Assembly: GCA_947561585.1 (NCBI GenBank)
Contig: CANNZV010001606.1
Span: 62,001 to 126,000, forward strand
Direction: 5' to 3'
DNA length: 64,000 nucleotides
DNA from: Caprella mutica
Taxonomy: Eukaryota; Arthropoda; Malacostraca; Amphipoda; Caprellidae
This document shows, one piece after another, positions 45,761 through 55,772 of the stretch. Position numbers and translations under genes: made by a program. The first letter of the stretch is position 1; the number at the start of each line of letters is the position of its first letter. The notes beneath the pieces are model-generated. The model searched no databases. It had not been told where the DNA came from and worked only from the letters and a program-made list of their open reading frames with translations.

Positions 45761-46275
45761 ATAATTAATTTTTTGACCATAAATATTATGGAACAATATC
45801 AAATAGTTTCTAATAATATAGCAAATATATATTATTTTTTGTGTTGAATGTAAGTACCCAATAGAGAAGATACTAAATAAATGGCAGAGAGTGATATTTA
45901 AGACATTATATCAATTTGATGATAAGCTATCATATGACACAATACTTTATAAACACTAATTAAAAAAAAATATATAGTGAAAAATAGATATAAAATATTA
46001 TCAATATTTAACTATGACGTTGGCATCAGCTGTCCACACATATATACCAGTTGCTTCCTATTATTATTTAAAAGTGATATTTCTGAACTCAATGATACGA
46101 GGACAGAAAAGTCAATTCCGTATCTAAATAGTTTAAGTTGTCAAGTAATAGCTGACTAAATAGCTACAACCCATTCCATGCAGAACATGATATGAATTTA
46201 TCACAATTAATTGATTTGAACTTTTAGAGTCAACTGTATATAGAGCTCTTTCGCTATCACCTAAACAGCTATCAC

Positions 46276-46492
46276 CTCTGTAGTAATGTCCAAAGATGAG
46301 GACATTCAAATTGAAAATGATAGCAGAGATGCAGTAGCTACTTGATATGGGCAAATGTCTACAGCTATGACAAATTTTAGATTTGACAAAGTGAATAATT
46401 CCTGCAGTTCCTTTTACTTTGAAGGTAGGAGACTGAAGGTTGAACCCGAATTCACCTTTCTTTTCTCTGCAAAACGCCATACCACCATCGTC
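46276..46492 (-). CDS. Broken spliced gene, candidate exon 4
   Basis: Strong acceptor (TTCCTTACTAACCACAG|GACG). The frame reads DDGGMAFCREKKGEFGFNLQ, SPTFKVKGTAGIIHFVKSKI and CHSCRHLPISSSYC, then becomes more hydrophobic. It enters in phase 0, which matches the phase at which exon 3 leaves. A donor at CAGAG|GTGATAG (46276) is possible; otherwise the frame runs on to a stop at 46133. CHSC and the preceding K-rich part might be a metal site, but I recognise no domain. Expected to be the most downstream exon seen. Confidence 0.5.
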
Positions 46493-46877
46493 CTGTGGTT
46501 AGTAAGGAAGATGAGCAATTAGTTCTAATAGTTCATAACAATATTATTAAATCGATGAACAACACAGCTAGCTACAAAATTAATTTGACATTCTTTTTAA
46601 ACTGATCTTTGTACTGATTGCCTTTTATTCAATTGAGGTTAATTATAAATTCAACGTTGAAGAGAAGGTACAGCATAGAATTGAAAATATCATATTAGGA
46701 AATATAATATAAATTTATAATAAACAAATAGAAATAATATGCAGAAGACTGAAGACATTTTAGGAACAGCGGAAAATAATTGAACGTTGAGTTTGTAACT
46801 ATTTCTTGAAAATATGGACATTTTCTTCATGCTAATTTACTTCGACCTTTCCAATAAAAAGTGTAATCTGTACTTAC

Positions 46878-46999
46878 CAACAAGAAATTTTGAGGCCCTG
46901 TTTCTGCAGTTGTTGCTTTCCAAGGGAACTTCTTTGAAAGTCTGAACTGGACAAGACAGAGCCCCCACAAATGTATGGATTTAGCCACATTAAAGTCAT
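46878..46999 (-). CDS. Broken spliced gene, candidate exon 3
   Basis: Acceptor TATTATTTTTCCAG and donor TTGTTG|GTAAGTA are both near consensus. The frame between them, DFNVAKSIHLWGLCLVQFRL then SKKFPWKATTAETGPQNFLL, is open for 40 codons. It enters after two bases and leaves in phase 0. Joined upstream it reads ...ENLNQD-DFNVAK, because exon 2 ends with a single G that completes GAT. Phase agreement on both sides is the strongest evidence for a real gene here. Protein family not recognised. Confidence 0.6.
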
Positions 47000-47544
47000 C
47001 TGGAAAAATAATATTGCACAATTAATTATTCATTAACTTATCAATCTTTGATTATAGTTATTTTCATTGCCTTTAATATCTTATCAATCACAGCATAGTT
47101 GCAATTACAAAATTCAAGCATACTTATATTAGTAATTGGTAAGGAGTTAGCTAGTCCAATTTTGAAATCAATGAGATTCAATAGCTAGCTATATAACAAT
47201 TAAATAAATATGCTTGTAAAAGAGAAAATTAATATGAGAAAAAATCAATTGAATAGCTACTAGCTATAATAAGATTTGATCAACTATAGAAATCACATCA
47301 AAAGAAGAGTTAGCTATTGCTTTAGATAACAATGTACAGCTACTTAGCTTGCTAGTTCATTTGATATCTTGTCAAGGAAAATAATATCAATTAAATATCT
47401 ACTACCTGGCTATCTAATAGTTAGAGCTAGCTAATTATTTACACCTAGTGTCCTATTCACTGATTTAGTGTTCCTAACTATTTTTATCTATAAAGTAAAT
47501 ACTAGGTATGAAGATTTACACAATCTTTAATAGTCACCACTCAC

Positions 47545-47656
47545 CTTGATTTAAATTTTCATCATGCAGATCGAGCTTAAAGCATTGTCTCAACTTTGAT
47601 GACTCTAGGCCACTTCAAAAAGAAGTGATTTATTGCTGGGAACAGATAAGTTCAAC
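47545..47656 (-). CDS. Broken spliced gene, candidate exon 2 (frame damaged)
   Basis: Good acceptor (ATTTTCATTTCAG) and donor (AATCAAG|GTGAGTGG). The 3' two thirds read SGLESSKLRQCFKLDLHDEN then LNQ, in phase with exon 3. Extending to the acceptor meets stops in all three frames. Either a weaker internal acceptor (TTTTTGAAG|TGGCC) is used or the exon is mutated. The incoming phase also fails to match the donor of exon 1. This argues that the gene is a pseudogene. Confidence 0.45.
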
Positions 47657-48032
47657 CTGAAATGAAAATTCATAGAAATAATTAGTAGAAACTAGAAAGG
47701 TAATATTTAATTAATTTAATTGGGAGTTGAACATTTACTTAGGAACAAGAAGCCAAATTGCTGATATTAAAAATAAATTTAATGCAATTGACATTAAAGA
47801 AGCAAACAGAGAAAGAATTAGCTAGTTATAAAAAACAATGTCACTAGCTATTTCTACATCTTAAAATATGGTAGCAACTTATATTCCTCTAGTCAGAATA
47901 ATTTGATTAAGATGTATAAAAAAGAGCTCCTTACCATTTGTATTATATTAATTAGGCATAAATTGTTTTCATTATTTAATGAGAACTATTCATTTATTTA
48001 TACAATTGTATAATATTATAATATTCATTACG

Positions 48033-48498
48033 TGTTATATCACCACTAGATGGCTCTCTTTACCAATTTTAACCTTATATAAGATGTGCACAGCGTGCTA
48101 CAAAATCAGTATCTACCCAACTCTCGAACTGTTTAATTCGTTTAAAGTTGTGTCTTGTCTAATTTGATTAACTAACTTACACGTTGTACATATAAATTGT
48201 ACATCGTTAATGTTCGGAAATATTGAAAGCCTAATTCCTATCCTTTTCATGTTCGAACATTTCTCTTAATAGTACAGTAGTACGCCGTTATTTCGTGAGC
48301 TTTGCTTCATTTCATTCTTCTCAATAATTAGAGTTCCCTACTCTATAAAACTTAAAACTGTTAGTCAATTCAATATAAATTTGTTTTGACTCCTGAAATA
48401 AGCTTTAAAATCCTTAATGGTAAAAATTTCAAGGTAGTATACTTTGTTATAATAATTGCTATATTGAATTTATAAAGAGCTATCTGGTGGTGGTAACA
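48033..48498. mobile_element. Solo LTR, BEL/Pao-like (466 bp), with TATA and initiator
   Basis: Starts TGTTATATCACCACTAGATG and ends CTATCTGGTGGTGGTAACA: TG...CA with TGTTA/TAACA and inverted CACCAC(T/C)AGAT(G/A)GCTCT ends, typical of BEL/Pao LTRs. A plus-strand core promoter fits: TTATATAAG at 48075-48083 and TCAGT at 48106-48110, about 32 bp apart. No internal retrotransposon domain or second LTR flanks it. A 5-bp duplication is not evident. It lies in the putative intron between exons 1 and 2 of the broken spliced gene. Confidence 0.5.
48075..48110 (+). promoter_or_regulatory. TATA box and TCAGT initiator of the solo LTR
   Basis: TTATATAAG followed about 32 bp later by TCAGT, the arthropod initiator consensus. 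Inside the U3/R part of the solo LTR, so probably its own promoter. Confidence 0.45.
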
Positions 48499-49073
48499 CT
48501 AACTATTTACTTTCATATTCTTTAGAATAAAACCCCTGTGCAGTGTGCATAAACCCGAACGGAAATTACCTACGGTATACAATCCGAAACTCTCCTAATT
48601 CCTTTCCTGAAATCTCCTGTTACCTTAACCGGTATCCCATGCTAATGTTGTGCTACATTTTGTAAGGTACTAACTCCAGTCAGTCGCATGAGTTTGATGG
48701 TGATAAAAACAAATGCTATTTAGGATTGCCAAGCTTCATTTCTAACTTAATTTGTATATTTCAGAATAACTACAAATAAAGATCTGCGCTTCTTGTTTTA
48801 AAATTTATGTCATTATCCTTTGAAACCTAATTTGTTCATCTAAATTCTAACAGATGATAGGTACTGTTATAGGTAGCTAAGCTCAACTTAATTTCAAACA
48901 GTTTAGCTCCTTTAAGACTAAAACTTGAAAATCCAAGAAATCTATCTATAAAAATGATTATTATTTGTGTAGTTGGCTACTGACTATTTCGTATAATGAG
49001 AATATCAAATAAGCAGATAAATATAATATAACATTATAGATTTATAGTAAAAAAAAGCATAATATTCACATAC

Positions 49074-49219
49074 CTGGCAAAAAAAGAAATGTGAACCATC
49101 AAAGAACCAAATTGCAGCAAAGAGTCGGATGATCACACTGCAACATAAACTGTAGGTTTCTGATTTGTCTTCTTGTAATTCTCTATGTAGCGACTCAAGG
49201 AAATTTTCATAGTAGAAAG
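49074..49219 (-). CDS. Broken spliced gene, candidate exon 1 (first seen)
   Basis: The 146-bp segment has an acceptor (ATAGCTAATAG|CTTTC, weak tract) and a donor (TTGCCAG|GTATGTG). The frame reads FYYENFLESLHRELQEDKSE, TYSLCCSVIIRLFAAIWFFD and GSHFFFCQ, open throughout. The first 20 residues are acidic and helical; the rest is hydrophobic enough to be a membrane-like or buried helix. It leaves in phase 0, which meets a stop in exon 2. Upstream exons may exist to the right (a coding-like frame lies at 49570-49782) but are not supported by splice sites. Confidence 0.45.
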
Positions 49220-49569
49220 CTATTAGCTATATAAATAGCTAAATATAAAATTAAAGATAAACATTTGATGTAGCATAATAGCTATAGCTAAGTCTGAAAT
49301 AGAAAGTGAACTTGAAATTATACTTATAATGACCATTATAATTATATATAATTCATATAGAACAAATAAAGACTAATTCGGATAATTTTTGATAGCAACA
49401 ATGATTGACAAAAACTATTTTTAGGAGAACAGTTATGCTACCAAACAGATGAATTTCTTAGCTAAATGCAGCGGATTTAAAATTTCTATTGTTTTTCATC
49501 ATTCATGCATAGGTCGCTATTCCAACAGTTGACATGATCTAGCTATGTATCAATAAAAGATCATTTTCA

Positions 49570-49782
49570 TCATAAATTTAAAAGTCTACAGATGTCATTG
49601 CACTGAAATTTGAATGAAGACTGCCACAGTGCCACTGGTAGGCTACTAACAGCCTTATGCATTGGGTAGTTAGACAGAGACTTAGGCTGATAATCAAATT
49701 GCACAATAATGTACCTTTTTGCAAAAATAAAATCATTGAATTTCCTATGACAATTGCTATTTGTATCTATACCAATAAACAT
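49570..49782 (-). other. Minus-strand open frame upstream of the broken spliced gene
   Basis: A 70-codon frame includes IDTNSNCHRKFNDFIFAKRY, then IIVQFDYQPKSLSNYPMHKA and VSSLPVALWQSSFKFQCND. Composition is plausible for protein, and it lies on the right side and strand to precede the exon at 49074-49219. No convincing donor. Confidence 0.2.
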
Positions 49783-50254
49783 TGCATATGCTATTAATAG
49801 AAAGATTAATTAGGTGTTGCTTATGAAAAATAATTTAAAATTACATGTCAATGCTGCGTTGTAAAATTACAGAAACTGGTAAAGTGTTCACCAAGAATTA
49901 TGGAAAGCGCATCCTTGTCACCAAAGATCTTTGAAGACACTTTTTGAGGGAAAATATATCTTTGCAAGATCTTGGAGACAAATTCCTAACAAATTCCTAG
50001 GGTTACATGTTATTATTGAAGACATTTTAGAGAATTTTAGTGATTTTAGAGACAGATTTGAAAATATTTGAAGACAAAATGTTTTCAAAATAAAATCATG
50101 GACAAATTTGACACGCTTTGAGTGAGCAGTAAATACAGGATGAAATTAAATTAATTAATGATTGTTCAATCAGAAAATATTGAAAATGTCCCATACTCTG
50201 AAGACTTGCTGCATTGCAAGGTATCTAAAGACAGTCCAACAGACTAGAGCTCTT

Positions 50255-50320
50255 GATGTACCTAATGTCTAATGATGTACCTAATGTCTAATGATGTACC
50301 TAATGTCTAATGATGTAACT
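50255..50320 (+). repeat. 19-bp tandem repeat AATGATGTACCTAATGTCT, about 3.5 copies
   Basis: Head-to-tail near-perfect copies. Confidence 0.9.
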
Positions 50321-50640
50321 GCCAACTGGTAATATATTAATAATTAGCCAATGCCCAATTGTTAACTTACAAAATTGCAGAATGAACCTAATTTAGAAAT
50401 TTCAGAATGATAGAATCTATTGAGAGAAATCTTACAATTATTAGTTTAATTGCATAACTGTCTGATTATGAAAAAATTGTAAATATAGTGATTTCTAAGA
50501 TAAATTAACAAATTTCTGACAAATTGCATATGCTAAAGAGTGTCAGTATCTCCCTTTTAAGTTTCAGCCAGTCTCAAAATGTGGGGCATTATTAACATTT
50601 TATGTGTGATTATTAACATCCAGGTAATAAAGCATGTCAA

Positions 50641-50662
50641 ACTCGCCATTTTGATGGCGAGT
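50641..50662. repeat. Perfect hairpin ACTCGCCAT-TTTG-ATGGCGAGT
   Basis: 9-bp GC-richer arms and 4-nt loop, unusual in the AT-rich surroundings. No poly-T or RNA context supports a terminator or ncRNA. Confidence 0.85.
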
Positions 50663-51084
50663 CTGTGACAGTTATTTTGAGCCCTTCTTTTGCAAATGGT
50701 GAGAGATATCTGATTTTCCCCTATGCTACAAATTTAATGTTATTTTGGGGAGAATTTATGGTAATTTGATCACTCTGGTGATTTTTGGAGAGCTGGAGAG
50801 ACTAATGGAGAGTTTACGAGCCATACAATTTTACTTGGATTAACATACCTACAATAGTAGATTAGTAGTAGTCGGTACCTATATCCCTAAGAATCACTCT
50901 CAGAGTCAGCGAGTCAGTAGCGACCATTAGGCATTAGCTAATGAGGCCATGGCCCATTGCTAGCAAGCCAGACTGCAGAAAGTGGTAATCTGTACTACAA
51001 GATATCCTCTATTTTGCCATTTGGTTTCTATTCTCAGTAAATACATGTAAATTTAAGAGAAACTAAGGATTATTCACTCAGAAA

Positions 51085-51363
51085 ATGTCCCATATTCTGC
51101 TGACTGGCAAGCCACTGAAGCCAGTAGGCAGTAACCAGGCTGCAAGCCTGCAAGTGCAAGCTGCGGTTGCTGCCACTTGTCAGCAAGGCCAGCCGCCAGC
51201 CGGCCAGGCAGCAGGCAACATATATAGTTACAGTTGTCTAAATTTTGAAGTAAAATTTTGTGTAAAAAAATACCACCTAAGTGCAAAGGACTCTCAAACA
51301 TTTTTAGGTACTTGTCAGTCTCCAATTTTCTTTTTATATATTAGCAACAACATTGTAGCATAG
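51085..51363 (+). other. GC-rich Ala/Gln-rich open frame (92 codons)
   Basis: About 51105-51215 is strongly GC-rich in an AT-rich window. The plus frame reads MSHILLTGKPLKPVGSNQAA, then SLQVQAAVAATCQQGQPPAG and QAAGN. The minus strand is also open across it (83 codons). The local sequence is an irregular repeat of GCAAGC/GCAGGC/GCCAGC words, so it may simply be a GC-rich microsatellite-like patch. No splice sites or domain support a gene. Confidence 0.2.
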
Positions 51364-52082
51364 GAAAAATTAGAAAAAACACAACAAATTAAATTTTTTC
51401 AATTTTTCCTTTCTCTACAGGAGTCTAAAGTCCTTCCTAATTTATTGGTGAGCATTCCCACACATACCTACTTAACCACAAATTCAAAAAACTAACTATG
51501 GAAACTTGGCTAAATTAATTTATCTCATAAGATCAGTACCTATATTTTCATAATTAGTATTTCAATATTTGGAAATTAAAGAGAATATTGGATTAGGAAT
51601 GATAAAATATACATTTTGGTTCTTCATACTAGATACTTTTATATTGGAATTTTAAGAAAGATTCACTCAGTCTAATTAGCCTCAGGTACCTAGTAGCTGT
51701 AGGCTTCAGAAAGAGTCAGATTTGTTTCAGAATTTTGGCAGAAAATTGTTCGATACCTATTCTGCAGAAAGTTAGGTACCTAGTAGGTACCAAGGTATGG
51801 TATATTTTAAATTCTAAAGTCAAATTGGTAGGTATTGATTATGGAGCAGTTATATAGGTAATGGTTATTTAAGTCAATATGCTAGGTATAACATACCTAA
51901 TATAAAATTATAAATATGTCACTATTGCCATATTAATTTTGTTATGTATAGGCACTATCTATTTAGCGGAATGCGGAATACTGCGGAATGACCTACTATA
52001 ATGCGGAATGAAAGATAGAGAAAGCTATTAAATGAAGTAAAACCTAGATAATGGTTCATAATGAGCAATACCATCATCTATT

Positions 52083-52290
52083 ACTAGATAGTATCACCTG
52101 CGGAATGACTCTCACGAGATAGTATCACCTGCGGAATGACTCTCACGAGATAGTATCACCTGTGGAATGACTCTCACGAGATAGTATCACCTGTGGAATG
52201 ACTCTCACGAGATAGTATCACCTGTGGAATGACTCACGAGATAGTATCACATGCGGAATGACTATTAGTATTACGAGATAGTATCACCTT
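52083..52290 (+). repeat. 31-bp minisatellite (GAGATAGTATCACCTGCGGA...), about 6 copies
   Basis: Units run GAGATAGTATCACCTGCGGA then ATGACTCTCAC, with C/T variation at CTGYGG and small indels in later copies. It lies just inside the right end of the 7.6-kb element. The 100 bp before it carries GCGGAATG words. Confidence 0.92.
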
Positions 52291-52841
52291 TATGTATATA
52301 GGTACTACAAATTTAAAATCACCTCAAGTTAAATAGAACATAGGTTATGTGTTTTAGAAGCTGTCAAATTTATATGTCTCACTAATTTCTTTGTTAGTAT
52401 GACTCAGTGCTCACCATCCAATGCCAAATACTACCTAGATACCTAAAATTATGTTATAACTGCTAGTCAGGTATCTTAACCTACATATCAGCTAGTTAAA
52501 TTCACTTAGTCTAGGCTATATAAGTATTTATCACAATATAATTTTCAAACATGTACACACACAATGACATCTAAAACAGTAATGGCGTCACCCGGTAAAC
52601 AGATCTGATTACTAATTAGTATTTATTCAGAAGAGATTTTGATCTGATTAACCACAAATCTCAATGCAGAGCTCAAACATTTAGCTGCATAGTTATGAAA
52701 TAGCAAGCGTTAAATCAGACAATCACCTTATGCAGCAACTGAAATGAAAATGTAGAACATAATGATAAATCAGAGAATCTGTATGTGTAAATCAGATTTA
52801 GTCAAATCAGCTAAATAAGGTTATGCATTTCTCTCTGTGTA

Positions 52842-54713
52842 ATGTTCCACAAGTTTGAAACTTTTCTGGATCTGAATGAATAAAAAATATATTTAATAAA
52901 TAGTCTCAGAGAATTTTTTAAGTTATTTGACATGATTTGGTGCAATTATGAACATCAAGGGGGAAATGAAATGAAGAAATAACAGCTCTTAATTGTATTT
53001 CAACTGGACGCAATGAGAGTGCGTGACGAACAAACTAACAAACAAAGAACACAATACCATAATAGAAAACTTCCCAGACGAAAACCTATCAGGGGTGACT
53101 CAACAAAATATATGAGATTCTAAGAGAATTAATAACACCGTGAATTAATATATTTTACAGGTCATATATTTATATAGGTAGATCTCATAAATATAACTTT
53201 AGAGGTCCTTTTCCTTGAAATAGCATAGTTATTATACCATGCTATATTGCCGCTCTAAATACATGTAAATATACGAAATAAAAATAATTTCATGTAGGTA
53301 AATATGTATTTTAGACAAAATTGGATGACATATTCGTAATCATCGTAAAATTCTTTATGTGAATGCCATGATAATGGTATGTAATGAGCTGTATTTATAT
53401 ATCATTAAATAGGTATAAACAAAATAGCATGGTAAAGCCTCACTTCTGTCACGTCACAAAATACTCCCGCACGGTACTACCCTTCTAGTTTTGTGTAGCT
53501 ATACTGTATACATAATGATAAAGATTCATATCTACTAGGAATTTTATATTTAGTTATGTCAAATTTGAAATTATAAAATTTCAGGCTTCAACAATCTAAA
53601 GTTTATGGTTATTTTATTGAAATTTGGCTACAACAAATCAACCATAAATGAACGATCTAGATTCTAGTTACCTAGTATATTCAATTTACACTTCAAAATA
53701 CCTCTGATTCAAGAATTATGAGATGCTGTTGAAGCTAGTAGAGTAGGTAGCACTGCTTCAACTGCGACAAACCATTATTTTAAATAATTAGCTGTATAGC
53801 CTACTTAAATGGCAGTAATTTTCGTATTGATATAATATATATAGACGCGTTTACTACAACAAATATTAGTATTAATACAACAAATATTAGTTATAGTGGA
53901 AAATGTGATATCGTTGTAATTTTAAACGCAACTTGTACAGGGTAAAATCTATTATAAACTATATCATATGCAATTAAAATACATTCATTCAGAAATAAAA
54001 TAATTACTTAATCTACAGATTTCAAAGAAATCCTCTATCAATAGGTTTTAGGTAGGTGTACAAAATTGATATATACTTGCATACCTATACTAGATTGGGC
54101 TACCTACCTAGATGTAATTTCTTAAGCGAAATATAATACAGATTAATAATTTGATATTGTGCATATTGCATACATGCAGTGACTCTGCAAAATATTTCAA
54201 GAGCATAAAATATGCATGTGTGCATATATGCAAACCGATAAATATGTGCAACTTGGTCACTTTGCAACATGAAATAGTCTACCACAGCTTCCCTATACAG
54301 TTTTCTTCAGTGACCACTGCATAGAAAACGTTTTCAAATTATCTGTGGACTCCCTTAGATATACTGCTATTAAATGCGTAAACTTAGTTCCTAGATTTTA
54401 TGAAAATGTTCATTAAAATCTAAAAAGTTCGTAGGTGGAATAATAAAAACACAAATATATCAGGAAATATATATAACAATTGGTATTTAGTAATTAGCTA
54501 CTGTTAGTAATTGTCATTGATAAATAAATGAATTTATTTATTTTAAAAAGTTGTACCTACTGCTCTAAAATATGTAAACTAATAGCACGTATTTTACGGT
54601 ATAAAATTTAATTTAGTAATTAAAAACACAATTATTTTAATTGAACAATTCAAGACTAAGGAACGGAATTCCAAATGTACCTGCTACATATGGCAGAGAT
54701 AGGCATATAATAT
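52842..54713. other. No gene seen
   Basis: AT-rich DNA between the right end of the 7.6-kb element and the right arm of the giant element. Short frames exist, but none has splice or motif support. Confidence 0.4.
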
Positions 54714-54752
54714 GTGACAATATGAAGAAAGGAATATGTTCTATATTGTCAC
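54714..54752. repeat. Tiny hAT-like palindrome (GTGACAATAT ... ATATTGTCAC)
   Basis: Perfect 10-bp arms around 19 bp, followed by ATCCCTAATAA. The outward reading TTAGGGATGTGACAATATA matches the hAT-like word at 41974. Probably a deletion-shrunk MITE. Confidence 0.6.
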
Positions 54753-54820
54753 ATCCCTAATAACCATCGATAACGAAAATCTAATGTAACTAGAGCTGAT
54801 ATTAATTATATTATATCTAA

Positions 54821-55400
54821 CAACTCAATTTATGAAGCGCTGTTGCTGTTTTTGCTAAAATACCCATATGACTGCATATAACAGGACTCCGCCCCCTTCT
54901 CCTTGTAGGTTTTGGACGACCAATCAGAGAAAAGTCTGCGTTAGTGCCATATTTCAGAATACACAATATCCATACTGAACTGTATCGATAGGAACTTAGG
55001 CGGTGGAGACAGTAACCCAAAAAACATATACGCTGTGTACGTATTCTTAGAAACAATATCTTTATTTACTATAACTTTAAAAACTTGTGAGTTAGAAATG
55101 CTATTTTAATAACCTATATCCAAAAAGTACTATATTCTAAAAATAATATACATTAAAAACTGTATTTAAAAAAAATTAGGTATAAATGCCTTAACCTTAT
55201 AACACGATATCCTTAAAAAATATATCGTTAAAATTACTATCGTTAATTGTAACTATTTATATAACCATATTCATTAATACCAGTATTTTAGAAAAAATAT
55301 TTTATTCAAACGATAACCTAAAAACTCTTAGGCGTTTTTATCTATATTTTTGAAATCTTAGACGGAAGAATCATAACCTTCTTGGGCACACCGTTAAATT
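54821..55400 (-). repeat. Right inverted arm of the giant element
   Basis: Reverse complement of 37640-38196 in order: the AT-rich GTTAT/TTCTAAGAATA words, a GGATATTGTGTA segment with GATTGG nearby, and the perfect 31-bp inner edge (54821-54851). A somewhat GC-richer insert (54880-54915) distinguishes it from the left arm. Confidence 0.75.
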
Positions 55401-55439
55401 TGTTGCAAATTCATTAAATACTTTTTTAAAAAGCAAGGG

Positions 55440-55745
55440 ACAAGTGGATTGGGGAGAGGGCATGTAGAGAAGAAACACACAGACATTTAGATGAGTGGGA
55501 GGAGGATTTAGATGTGAGGGGATAAATAGATGGGGAAAAGAGGAATTTAGATTCGAAGAGATGGAGATTTCGATGAGGAGAGAGTGTGATTAAAATGGTA
55601 AGAGATGGGGATTTAGATGGGAAGAGAGGGGAATTAAGATGAGAGGAGAGGGATATTTTGATGGGGGAAGAAGGTGGTTAAAATAGGGTGGAGGAGGGGC
55701 AATAAAATGGGGACAAGAGGTATTTAGGTGGGGAAAGAAGTGCTG
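55440..55745 (+). repeat. About 22-bp purine-rich degenerate array, about 12 units
   Basis: Units such as GAGATGGGGATTTAGATGGG, with G and A blocks reshuffled and few pyrimidines. It lies just inside the right end of the giant element. The left end has a shorter G-rich counterpart near 37544. Confidence 0.8.
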
Positions 55746-55772
55746 TATTTATGCAACGCGCAGTGATACCCC

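Larger units (their letters stand above)
45265..52839. mobile_element. Candidate 7.6-kb TA-flanked element with AAATCAGA/ATGCAGA subterminal arrays
   Basis: Left end CACAGAGCGAAAAAAG; right end reverse complement CACAGAGAGAAATGCA. TA flanks at 45263-45264 and 52840-52841. The first 230 bp and last 240 bp are packed with TCTGATT/AATCAGA and ATGCAGA words in inverted sense. TA targets suggest the Tc1/mariner/IS630 side, but the length and subterminal arrays are unlike a simple mariner. The interior carries a broken spliced gene on the minus strand, several minisatellites and a solo LTR. Superfamily unknown. Confidence 0.6.
36965..55772. mobile_element. Candidate 18.8-kb giant inverted-arm element
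   Basis: The motif GGGGTATCACTGCG (36965-36978, again at 36993, reversed at 37324-37309, and as GGAGTATCACTGCGCA at 37343) reappears reversed at 55772-55758 (GCGCAGTGATACCCC). Inside these ends lie long inverted arms: 37640-38196 matches the reverse complement of 54821-55400. That match includes a perfect 31-bp stretch at the inner edge (38166-38196 versus 54821-54851) and a shared ATTGTGTA...GATTGG segment. Size and long arms recall Polinton/Maverick elements, but I find no DNA polymerase, integrase or capsid frame. No target duplication is evident. An old large inverted duplication is the alternative. Confidence 0.5.

Noticed and set aside
46976..47040. Met-initiated start of the frame at 46827-47021
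   Set aside because: A near-perfect acceptor lies inside it, so the upstream residues including the Met are intronic; only 46878-46999 was kept as an exon.
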